Made by a program: the position numbers and the translations under genes
Part shown: positions 48,298-59,399 of the stretch, piece after piece
How positions within the stretch are numbered: position 1 is the first letter of the stretch
Layout of the letters: the number at the start of each line of letters is the position of its first letter
From: Lonicera japonica
Lineage: Eukaryota > Streptophyta > Magnoliopsida > Dipsacales > Caprifoliaceae
Reading direction: 5' to 3'
Length of the DNA: 64,000 nucleotides
Assembly (NCBI GenBank): GCA_021464415.1
Contig: CM038471.1
Span: 37,421,234 to 37,485,233, forward strand
The notes under the pieces: model-generated
Databases searched by the model: none
What the model saw: only the letters and a program-made list of their open reading frames with translations
What the model was told of the DNA's origin: nothing

Positions 48298-49560
48298 ATT
48301 TTTTTTCCATTTAACATAGAAAATAAAAGAAAAATTGTAGGCATATATTTTTTCCAAGTAGCTAGTACGCGTCTGACTGTCTTAAGCGTATCGCTTCTTA
48401 TTGTGCAAAATCAAGCTTGCATGAAAGCTGTATAAAAGTGATACCATAAACATATTTATAGGTAGAAGAAGAAGATTTTGGGCTCAAGAGGTTTTGGTGC
48501 CTCTATTGAATTAACAAAATACCACCATATGCTAAGTAAAAAAAAAAACTCAATTAAAGGATTTGAATTCAAGACCTTTATATTTGACCAAAGACAATCA
48601 AATGTTATTAAAATCCTTTTAAAGAATTTATATAATATTAAGTATAATATTATAATATACATATTGCATGTGATCTAAATTGTAGTGAATTATTAATGAT
48701 GTGCAACAACTACATGGAGAAATTTATCATAGAGACAAGTCACAGATAATTAACAAAGGAAAAATCAAATTAAGAAAGAAAGATGTAACAATAGTACAAA
48801 TATTCATAATCGCATGTTGTGCCCGCCGGCACTCGGGTCAGGCCCGGGGCACTAACCGGGCTCGCCACCCGGGCTCGCCAGTCTTAGCACATAGTAACGA
48901 TAATGTCCCCAACTTAAACACCTTTAGGTCACAGCTGTGGGGTTTTCACTTAAAAAGACTCATTACTATGTGGAGACTCTTCCTCACTTATATATCCATG
49001 TTGAGTTCTATAATCTTTTCATGTGGGATTAATGGTTTGAGCCAACCATTCTCAACATCACATACCTGCTTTTTTCTCCTGTTCATATTTGAAAAATGCT
49101 TTGCCCACTTCATATTCAAAGTAATGCCCGCTTGACCACACTATGAGAAAAGTCACACTCAACCGTGAAAGCACAAGTCATTATCTAAGGAAGATGACTG
49201 ACACCTTCCACAAAAATAAATTCAATGAAACAAAAGTTGTAACTAAAGAATATACAAAAACACGTAATTTACATAAGTTATTTCTGAAAGGAAAAGTGTA
49301 CTTAATGGTTAACATATACTAAAGTTTGTTTTGGCTTAAGTTGTGTAATACAATTTAAGAGGAAAAATATTGTTACCAATTAAATTTTAATTGTTACCTC
49401 TGTCTCCAATTAAAATATTGTTTTCCTTTACAAGATGTTTCAAATTATTTATGTTGCATTTTTCACACTAGCAAATAAGTATTAATCTTGACCATTAATC
49501 AAGTTGTCCTCTTAAAAATATTAAATTAAACTAGAACTATGAAGGGCAGTATATCAAACA
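48298..49560 (+). repeat. TNL 5'-flank repeat block (copy e)
   Basis: It matches 9895-10100 and 7340-7420 at its start and 36960-37100 near its end. It is interrupted by a TRIM-like solo LTR (48815-49057). No TIR exon follows before the next block. Non-coding. Confidence 0.6.
48815..49057. mobile_element. TRIM-like solo LTR, 243 bp
   Basis: It begins TGTTGTGCCCGCC and ends ATTCTCAACA, so the termini are TGTTG/CAACA. Flanking 5-mers TCGCA (48810-48814) and TCACA (49058-49062) are a target duplication with one change. The flank blocks at 10873 and 50344 run straight through this site without it. A GC-rich part (GGGCTCGCCACCCGGGCTCG) is unlike its surroundings. No coding sequence. Confidence 0.75.
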
Positions 49561-50688
49561 TACAAAAAGTTTTGCTTCTGGGTAAGTTTATTGTACTATT
49601 AATTACTAAGATTTTTTAATTTATTTTTTTATAAAAAATAAAAAGTAAAAATTAGAGGTATATTCTTCTTTATGGGTGTCGGACTGTCTTAAGCAAATTT
49701 CTTCTTATATATTGTGCAAAATTCGGTTTCCATAAAAGTTATATACAGGAGATAGGTAAAATTTGTGCTCAAGGACCTACCAAAAATATATTTACGAGAA
49801 GAAGAGGCTTCTTGAGATAAAGAACATATTATATATATATACCCATGGTTAGAGTCACACCCCATTTATCTAAATTCAAACCCATGACCCCATATGCTAA
49901 AAAATATATAGAAAATACAATTAAAGGATTCAAACTAAAGAGCATTAATTTTAATTTTTACTTTTATTTCCATTCAAAAGTCACTAGAGCGGACCAAAAC
50001 CAACTATAAAAGCGGAGTAGTCTTCCTCGGAAGAGAGTTATAATCAAAAGACAATACCCCAATCTTCCTACATTAATTGACACGCAAGCCAATTGGCAGC
50101 TCTATTGGCATTTTTATTGATTGACTAGAAAGAAATACTACTACGTACTTGACCAAACACAATCGCATATTATTAAAATGTTTTAAAATGTTAAATAATA
50201 TCAAATATAATATTCGTGTGCTCCAAATTATAATAAATTATTAATGACGTACGTGCTACAATCACATGGAGAAATTTATCTATATAGATACAAGTAATAA
50301 ATAATTAACAAATGAAAAATTAAAAGAGATGTAAGAGTAGTACAAATATTCATATACCTTTTTTTTTCTCGTCTTTCATATTTGAAAAATACTTTGTCCT
50401 CTTCATATTCAAGTAGTGCCAATAGGTTAACCGCAACTTAAGATAAGCCATAGTCGACCCTGAATGCACAAGTCTTTTCAGAGTAATTAATTTCAGGAAG
50501 ATGACTTATGCCTTCCACAAAATAAATTCAATGAAATAATATTTGAGAAATGATGAGGAAAGTTCATAACTTTTTCTCCACATTCTTGTCTATCTCTTCG
50601 ATTATCCCCATTTATTCTCAATCTACTTATTCACAATCAGTCCTCATATTTGTTAGATCCTCTGCAACATTATTGCTTTAATTAGCTT
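49561..50688 (+). repeat. TNL 5'-flank repeat block (copy f), 5' region of TNL3
   Basis: Matches 37080-38000 closely and then the promoter regions of TNL1 and TNL2 (50520-50680). Interrupted at 50689 by a solo LTR. Non-coding. Confidence 0.65.
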
Positions 50689-52015
50689 TGTTGGGAATTA
50701 GGGCAGTAATCATGCATCGCATACACATATTTACGCACTAATCTTTAAACCCTAGGATCTATGCTGTTCAATAAAATCGACAGAAGACATACCTTTTATG
50801 CGATTTGGTGTTAATGAAACGAACAGGGTGGATCGGATCCTTCTGTTGTTGTCGTCCTTAGCGTAGAAACTACGACGCCTCTACGGTATGCACACGCGAA
50901 CGAGGTGAGATCCTTGCTTGGTGTACTAGCGCCTTCTAGGGTTCTCTCAATTATTTCGACTCTCTGGCCTCTCTGAGTTTCCTTGACGGCCAAGATGAAT
51001 GAAGGTTCCCTTTTATAAGGGAACCCTAGTGAGAACCCTAAGCAACAAACGAACTGGGCCCAAGTCCAACTTGGCCCGTTTCGTTTTGATCCAACTCGTT
51101 TTGGTGTGCGACCCTGTAGGTTTTACACTCTTTGACAGCATAATTAAAAGCCCGTTTTATTATACGAATAGTAAGCGGTCTCTAGTAAAACATTACTACT
51201 ATCCAAAGGGTATAAAGGTCAAAAACGACACAACCTTAAATTGATATTCCACATATTAACTCCTTTTGGCAATCGATATCTAGATTGAACATAAGACTAG
51301 GCAAGTGTCATTCTTGTATAGTTCAATCTTTATTTCTTGATCTCTAAGTATAATTAATCTAAAACAAATGACATCTCATTTGTGCATGGCCATGCAAATA
51401 TTAATTACACTTATCAAGGGGCCCAACGATATCTCTCTCAATATATGAGAGTGACAAATCCCATCTTGATCAACCACATACCTCTACATAGTTCATAGTA
51501 TGCTCGGTCATCATCTTTATAATTACTCGATCAAGAGCAACGTTTGATAATGCCTGACATGCTAATCCCTATATTGGTAACCATGGCGATCTCAGGTCTG
51601 AGGATAATACGATATCACAAATGGGGAACATCACTGATGACATTATGCAACACTCCTCGCAGTGTCCCCAAAGCGGGTCAGTCCAATACTTTGTTCCCTA
51701 ACAAGTATCAGTATGTTCAGCTTGATATTTCCATATCCATGACTTGTGGAACATAATCATCAGCTGACCCAAACTCTAATTATTATATCAATGTGATCCT
51801 AGGTTATTGACACATGATTAGGGACATCTAAATAATATTATTATAACATTACTAGCATCCCACAATCAAGTCACGTACTTAATGAACTAGTATTAATATA
51901 TATTATTTACAAGAGAATATAAAGTATAATAAATAAACTTTATTAATAACAATAAGCATAAAATATCCAAGTACAAATCATAATCTATGAATAGTCCTAG
52001 GACATATCTCTTTCA
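50689..52015 (+). mobile_element. Solo LTR inserted in the TNL3 promoter/leader
   Basis: 1,327 bp starting TGTTGGGAATTAGGGC and ending CATATCTCTTTCA, flanked by a perfect 5-bp duplication AGCTT (50684-50688 and 52016-52020). Removing it and one AGCTT restores the sequence seen at 7715-7740. No coding capacity. It looks Copia-like, but family and orientation are inferred only from the TG...CA ends. It separates the conserved upstream region from the TNL3 ATG (52073). Confidence 0.88.
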
Positions 52016-52072
52016 AGCTTACCCTTGGGTGCTTGAAAATTCATTACCAAAAACTAGCTTTGTCCAAATATA

Positions 52073-55000
52073 ATGGCTACTGTAAGAGCTCACAATGCCT
52101 CTTCTTCCACTTGTTATGATGTGCTTTTGAGCTTTAGAGGTGAAGATACCCGTAAAACGTTTATGGATCACCTCTATACAGCTTTAGTCCAACAAGGATT
52201 TCACATGCTTAGAGATGACGATGAGGTTGAGAGGGGCAAAAATCTCAAGTTGGAATTGGAAAAGGCGATTCGTCAGTCAAAAATTTCAATCATTGTCACA
52301 TCCAAGGATTACGCATCATCCATATGGTGCCTTGATGAACTTGTGATGATCCTCAAAGAAAGGAAGAACTCTGGGCTTGTAGTTTTACCGGTTTTTTATG
52401 ATGTGGATCCATCCCAGGTTTGGAAGCAAACGGGGAGGACAGCAGAAGCATTTGCTAGATACAAAAAGAAATTCAAGGAATAAACCGATAAGGACAAGAA
52501 AGCAAAAGTTATGGAAAAGATAAAAGGGTGGAGATCAACACCTACAGAGATTGCTGATGTGATAGGATTTGACTTGCAAAACCAAGTTGATGGGTACATG
52601 AGTTCCTCATTTATTCTTCTCATATGTATTCTTGCCATATTATTTGTTAATGTCATGTTTTTCCCCTAGATCCAAATTCCAAAACAATAGGCAAAATACT
52701 CATTTAGTCGCTACAACAGCATCCCAAATATTATATTAATAACTATCCCTTATTTCTTAAAATTAAGACAAAGCCGGTCTCTCATATTTTCAAAATTAAT
52801 ATAATCTAAATATAATGTTTGTAGTGTAAATATTAAGTTTAAATCTGAATATATCATTTTTGCTTATTATTTAAGTGAAGTCTATGAACAAGCCATTTAG
52901 CCATCACGAAAATTGTAATTATTCACATTTGATCCATAATTTGATGGGTACATGACTTTTTATATCATTTCATGATGTTTTTCACGTTAATTAAGTAATA
53001 TGATATGAAAAGTATAACTAAATAGACATGCATTATTGTTAACAACATTTTATTGCCCTAGACATCCTTTCATTTAATTATTATCGTTAATCTTTGAGCA
53101 AGGTTTTTTATTTATTTCAAGTTGATAACATTTTGCAGGCATGAAGCCAAGTTTATTAAAAAAATTATAAAAGTGACTCGAGATAAATTGAGGCTCACTA
53201 CCTTGGATGTTGCTCCATATAGCGAAGTTGGAATAGATTCTCGAGCCAAATTAATAAATACGTGGCTGCAAGATGGGTCAAATGTTGATAGCATACGAGC
53301 TATTTGTGGGATGGGCGGCATTGGAAAGTCAACCATCACAAAATTTGTTTATAATCAAAACTCTAGTAGTTTTGACGGTAGTAGCTTTCTTGCAGACATC
53401 AGGGATGTCTCTGAACAGCCTAATGGGTTAACTCATTTACAAAGACAACTTATATCAGATATTTCAAGGAAGAAACAAGGAAAGATACATAATGTTGATG
53501 AAGGACTCGCTCAAATAAGAAATGTCATATGTGGTAAAAGGGTGCTTCTCATACTTGATGATGTGGAACAAGAGAATCACATATATGTTGTACTCGGAAT
53601 GCGAGATTGGCTTTTCCCAGGATGTAAAGTTATCATCACTACTAGGAATAAGAGGTTGCTAGAGCCTCATCAGATTTTTAAGGTTGAGAAATTGGGTCAT
53701 GATGAATCAATTAAACTCTTCAGCTTGCATGCCTTTAGAGACCATTGTCCAATCAAAAGTTACACAGAGCACACAAAAAGGGCAGTGCAAATTTGTGAAG
53801 GGCTTCCTTTAGCTCTTAAAATTGTAGGTTCTTCTTTGTCTAGGAAAAATGAAGATGAATGGGTCAACCAACTAGCAAAACTGGAAGCAATACCTCATAG
53901 TCAAATCCTTCGGAAACTTAAATTCAGTTATGACTCTTTAGAAGATGACCACGACAAAAGATTATTCCTTCACATTGCTTGTTTCTTTGTTGGAATCGAT
54001 AAGTATTATACAATCGAAATACTAGAGAAATGTGACCTTCACGCAAAAATTGGAATTCAAAATCTAATTGATCAATGTCTTTTAGAAAATGATAGTCATG
54101 GATTGCTGAGAATGCATAGATTAATTCAAGAGATGGGACGACAAATTGTTTACAAAGAATCACATGAGGCTGGAGAGCGTAGTAGAGTATGGCCTAATGG
54201 GGATGCCTTCAATGTATTGAAAAATGAAACGGTAAAAAACATCTCATGTTTATGTGTTTCTTAGTTTGCATGTATTCTAATAACTAATCCAGTTTTTTTT
54301 TTAACTAGGGTACAAAAACAGTTGAAGGCCTTACCCTTGACATGCGTACATCAAAAGAAGCTCGTAGTAATGCAAAAAAGCATCGCTATGAAGAATTTTG
54401 TGACAAATCAATATTGTCAAAGCACGTCAACTCTTTAAAGAGATGTTTTAGCTTCGTCTTTGGGCAATCAATAAGCAGAACTTTTAGAAGTTCAAATGAC
54501 GTATACTTGAGAATGGATGCATTTAAAAATATGTCAAAACTAAGGCTACTCAAGCTCAATTATGTAGAACTTACGGGAAGTTACGAGAATTTCCCTAAGA
54601 GTTTAGCATGGTTGTCTTGGCATGGATTTCCTTTAAAATATATTCTGATTGAATTTCCATTGGAGCATATAGTTGCTCTTGACTTGCATCATAGCATATT
54701 GGAACAAGTTTGGAAGGACACCCCAGTATGATATTCGTTTATTTTTCTTATTTCCTCAAGTTTTGGTCTTGACTTTTGTATGGAATTAATAGTCCTTTTT
54801 TCCCTGCAGTTTCTTGGATCATTGAAGATCCTTGATTTGAGTTATTCCGAATGCCTTACAAGAACCCCCAACTTCTTAGGACTCCCAAACCTTGAGAGAT
54901 TGATGCTTAAAGGTTGTGTAAGTTTGGTTGAGATTTATGAATCTATTGGAGACTTAAAGATGCTTAATTTACTTGATCTAGAAGATTGCAAAACTCTAAC

Positions 55001-56623
55001 AAAGCTTCCAAGAAACATTGTCAAGCTAGGATCTCTGAAGACACTAAAAATCTCAGGTTGCAATATCGGTGATTTTCTAAGTGAGATGACAAACATGAAG
55101 TCATTAGAAGTGCTTAATGCTGATGGGATTGGCTTAAACCCATTACACAGTAGTAGTGGGAAGGTCAAATGGTTGCAACCGATTGTCTGGTCAACGGTGT
55201 CAACTCCGAGGAAAGGACCAGTGACTTTATGGACTTCTTTACCATTCTCTTTGCAACGTTTAAGTCTGGATGGGTGCAATCTATTTGATGATTCATTTCC
55301 CGAGAATTTTGGTAACATATCGTCATTGCTCTCGTTGAGCTTAGGAAAAAATCCATTTCGGAGACTACCAAATTGCTTCAAGGATCTTAGTAGTTTATGG
55401 ACACTTGACATAACTGAATGTCATAGGCTCCAATCAATTGATTTTATTTGTCTCCCGAAAAACTTACATTTATTGTTTGTGAAATGTTGTAGGTCACTAG
55501 AAAAAATAACGTCTTTATGTAGCATTTTTGTTCTCGACATATCTGGTTGCAATAAACTGGTTGAAATAAAAGATTATCTCAAGAAAGAACCCACGGGAAA
55601 ATTTGACGACGCAGAAATTCGCAACTATTTGGGACTCAATGAAGAGCAGGTCTGGACCACAATACGTTTCTCTCATTCTCTCTCTGTGTTATTGACTTGT
55701 AATGGAAAACAATTCTATATGAATATCATGCTTAGAAGAAACAAAATAATAATATTATCATTAATATTAATTAACATACATACTAAGGAACTTCCCATTA
55801 AACTACCAATGTGGATGTGGTATTTTGGGTCGTTACAATCTCCCACCGGACCAGACCCACAATATCCGCATATCACGTGGTAGGAGGGGCATTCTTCACA
55901 TTATAAAATAATATTATTTGTAGTTAAGCAATAATGGTAATAACTTAAATATAGACACATATATATATTAGTTTGGTGCATACAGTTTTAATTAACATTA
56001 GTATGATTCATATGACCCAGGGACAAGGAACTTTTGAGTTTGGGATATTTAGCACATGTTTTGATGTTGCGAGATTTTCGATGTTTTCTCAAGAAAAAAT
56101 TAAGGGTTCTTCAATATATTTTATTGTACCTCCACTTTCCCCTCAAAGGAACTGGTGCTTGAATGTCTACTGTACGTACGGAAGTCCTGAAAATGATGAT
56201 GTCGCCATTGTGGCTCCTCGTGCAAGAATTAGAGAAGTCAATAGACGCACATTTGGTATAGCTGTTAAAATTGAGAATAAGACAAAGGATCACACGTGGA
56301 TATATACCCCCGCGATTTATACCACTTCATACACTAAAGATATGGAATGGCTAAGCAAATGGTGATTTGCGAATCAGATGGAAGCTGGAGATGAAATTAT
56401 TGTTACGTTTGATTGCAAAGATATATTTGAGGTAAAGGAATGTGGGTTCAATATTGTGTACCGTGACCAAGAAAATGAGAACAGAACCACAACTATAGAG
56501 AAGTCATGTCATGATTTTCCAGCATTCCAGTTGAGCTCAGGAGCGTACTTTCTATGTGGAAGGTTTGAGGAATGGCTTGACGAAGATTATATGCCCCCAA
56601 AAGATAACAATATATGTCACTGA
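52073..56623 (+). pseudogene. TNL3: full-structure TNL with two stop codons
   Basis: Same exon plan as TNL1: 52073-52593, 53139-54231, 54309-54725, 54810-55649 and 56021-56623, all splice sites and phases kept. TAA at 52481-52483 ends the TIR domain after 136 residues (RYKKKFKE), and TGA at 56363-56365 breaks the C-terminal jelly-roll domain where TNL1 has AGG. Otherwise the frame would give about 1,157 residues with WCLDEL, P-loop GMGGIGKST, kinase-2 LLILDD, GLPLA and MHR in place of MHD. LRRs match TNL1 (SLKILDLSYSECLTRTPNFL). Few defects and intact splice signals mean recent loss. A 136-residue partial TIR protein could still be made. The solo LTR just upstream may also have altered expression. 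Confidence 0.88.
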
Positions 56624-56794
56624 TTTCAGGGGTTTGCATCTTTTACCCTCCTATTAATTCTGAACTTGTAGAAACAAGCATCAATTTTTATTTTTTATGA
56701 TGATACTGTATGTAACATGCACTTTATCTAAAATCTACATTTACCTTCTTTTCTTTGAATATAATGAAAAAGCCTCTGGCCTAAACACTGTGCA

Positions 56795-57132
56795 AACATT
56801 ATTGAAGTGTCAAAACAACCTAATGGTTTACATTGTTTACAAAGACAACTTCTATCAGATATATCTAGAAGGAAGCAAGGAAAAATACATAACGTTGATG
56901 AAGGACTTACAAAGATTTGAAATGGTGTTTGTCACAAGAAGTTCCTGCTCGTTCTTGATGATGTGGAACAAGTGGATCATATATATGCCATACTCGGAAT
57001 GCAAGATTGGCTTTTTCCAGGAAGTAAAGTCATCATAACTACTAGGCATAAGAGGTTGTTGAAGCCTCATAAAATTTATAAGGTGAAACAGTTGGATGAA
57101 GATGAATCAGTTAAGTTTTTCAATTTGCATGC
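56795..57132 (+). pseudogene. TNL4: NB-ARC fragment cut by a retrotransposon
   Basis: Starts abruptly within the NB-ARC exon (EVSKQPNGL region, equal to TNL1 14830) directly behind sequence like the TNL3 3' flank, and ends at 57132, where a gypsy LTR begins. It includes the kinase-2 region and GSKVIITTRHKRLLKP. A frameshift or stop (AGATTTGAAATGG, near 56915) breaks the frame. The remainder of the exon may lie beyond the retrotransposon, outside the window. Confidence 0.85.
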
Positions 57133-57284
57133 TGTAGACACCCCGATCCGTGACCCCCGTAAAAACCCTAACGACTTTCAATAAGTACTATTTTGGGAGT
57201 CTGGGACCCACCCGAGCACCCGAAACTGCCCCGAAAGGGTTTGTTGGCCCAACGAACCTGTTTTTAAGGAGGATTGTTACACGA

Positions 57285-57439
57285 CAAATGAGTATGTCGC
57301 ACAACAAATGAGTATGTCGCGTGACCATCCACTCTCTGACACATCAGTCTGTTAGAAACATCGTTTTGGCCGTTTGTCGCGCGACATGGTACACATTGTC
57401 GCGCGACAAATGCCCTTTCTAGGGATGTGTCGCGCGACA
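57285..57439. repeat. Palindrome array TGTCGCGCGACA, second LTR
   Basis: Three perfect units at 57375-57386, 57397-57408 and 57428-57439. Three decayed units lie upstream at 57285-57296, 57295-57306 and 57315-57326; most of their changes alter the CG steps to CA or TG, as expected from methyl-cytosine deamination. Confidence 0.9.
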
Positions 57440-57454
57440 TTCTTCCCCGAGCAT

Positions 57455-57462
57455 TATAAATA
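57455..57462 (+). promoter_or_regulatory. TATA box of gypsy LTR
   Basis: TATAAATA, 16 bp after the last palindrome, exactly the spacing in the solo LTR at 42344-42351. Transcription would start about 30 bp downstream. Confidence 0.75.
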
Positions 57463-58646
57463 GGCCAACACCCCCCAAGGGTTCAGGACAGCAACTTAGG
57501 ATTGAAGGATTATTGTCTTATATATGATTTTCTAGTCTTTCATCAAGCATTCTCAATTCTCGTCTTATTTCTGAAGAATTATCGAATCTATTCTCGATAC
57601 TAGACGTGTCCCGTCTCTGGAATCAAATTCTCAGAAATATTTGAAGAAGGAAAAGATTATTATTGCCGGAGATCTCTCTGCCGTATTATATTTTCTTTCT
57701 TATTATTATTCTCGTCAGGAAGGTAAAGAACGTCTCTTCTAGTATTTAACATTAGATATCTGTGTACTTGTTTTATTTCTGTTGTTTTGTCTACGTTTTA
57801 TTTGAATAAACTTATTGCCAAGTTACAAAAAGTCTACCATTTTCAAAACAAAAGACCCTGATAAAACCATTTGTAAAACCAGAAGAGTAAGTACATTATC
57901 ATCTGGATAAAATCCTGTTTTCAAAACCCGGACCGGTAAGACTTACTTAGGAATTAAAAACCCGGTATATCCTATCTCCTTCATAGATTGTGATATGTCT
58001 GGTAGAACTCCCCTCAAGAGTTCTAATTCCATATTGAATTAGTTCCGATACAAGATCCAAACTTTCTCTAAAATAAATCCAAACCCGAAGAAAACCGTCG
58101 TTATCTGAGAAATAAGACAGAAAGCCCTCTTTAAAGAAAAACCACTTTTGTCACTTATATTTACGTCTTTCAAAATAAAACATTGGATCTCAGAACACAA
58201 AGGTTTTTATCCATTTTCCCGCTTTCCCTAGAAATTAAGGTTTTTCATTTGGGAAGTAGTAGATTGTCAGTAAAAGCATCCAAGTTTTTCAACATAAAAC
58301 AAACATATAAAAGACCACTAGAGACCGAAAGGGCGGAATGGGTGCTTAACACCTTCCCAAACCGTAATATAGTTTTCGAACCCTATAGAATCATGGTTTC
58401 GTAGACAAACGTGTAAAGAAAGGCTTATCTGTAGCATTTTCTCTTACACAACTGTTTTGTCTATTTTCTCGTAAAACGTACTGGCGACTCTGAATGAACC
58501 CTCTTGCATCTAGAAATAGGATAGAGGGACACCCGATATGAATTATCAACACATAGAAGCAAATGGAACAAAGGAATCATTTCCGATGTTTTAGACTCCC
58601 AAACAAGAGGCTGAGAACCTGGGGTTGCATTTGCGAATTCTCACAG

Positions 58647-58665
58647 TGGCGACTCTGCTGGGGAC
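58647..58665 (+). other. Primer-binding site
   Basis: TGGCGACTCTGCTGGGGAC one base after the LTR, the tRNA primer site that starts minus-strand synthesis; this sequence is common at this position in plant gypsy elements. Confidence 0.8.
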
Positions 58666-59399
58666 CATAGAAAACTAGACTCTTATATGTGGACTTTTTT
58701 TTATTTATTGAAAACTTTCTTTTACTGCTTTCCCTACTTATGTTAATTGATTGAAAAGAAACTTTTTTCCTAAAAGATGGAGTTTTTTGAAAATACGTAA
58801 TAAAGATAATGATATTTGTAAACCTGACCTTTCGAACTTTGCACACACTTTCACAAATCGTGCATTGGTTCTACGAGTATGAATTTAGCCCAAACCCTCG
58901 GAAGTATTATAAGTGAGTAGGGAGTTGGCTTGCTTGGGCCAACATAAACCGAAAGCATTTACTTCCACTCTCCTTGGCCAAGTACGCCCCCGAGGTATAT
59001 CGAGTGACGAGAACAATCACGTACCTGGGAAGTATATTAAAAGGCTCTTGCACGTACCCTCCCTTGGGGTATATCGCAAGGTCTTGCCAAATAGGAGGGA
59101 GCCTGAAGCCTTAACCGTTCGTACACCTGCGCTGCATATAAGATTGAGTCAGTTAAAACACTTGTTAAAACAGCCATAGGGGATATACCACCCTACGGCT
59201 TACTTTACAACACCTTTTTAAAATCCGAGTCTTTTCTCGGCAATTTTTAGTGGTTATTTTGGTAAAAAATTGAGTCTCATCATAGTCTTCCTTCATCTTC
59301 GCCACGTGGTTTCGTCTACAGCCGTAAAACAATGATAGTCTGGAGGGTTGGGCCGGTCAAGATCATATTGGAAGATTAGTAAGACCAAGCACACCCGCA
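58666..59399 (+). other. Gypsy untranslated leader
   Basis: Sequence between the primer site and the gag ATG. An open frame at 58913-59179 shows no known feature. Nothing else supported. Confidence 0.5.

Larger units (their letters stand above)
57133..58645 (+). mobile_element. 5' LTR of the gypsy element
   Basis: Starts TGTAGACACCCCGATCCGTG, ends GAATTCTCACA, followed by one base and the primer site. Holds palindromes (57285-57439) and a TATA box. The transcribed part shares long segments with the solo LTR at 41026-42785 in opposite orientation. Confidence 0.92.
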
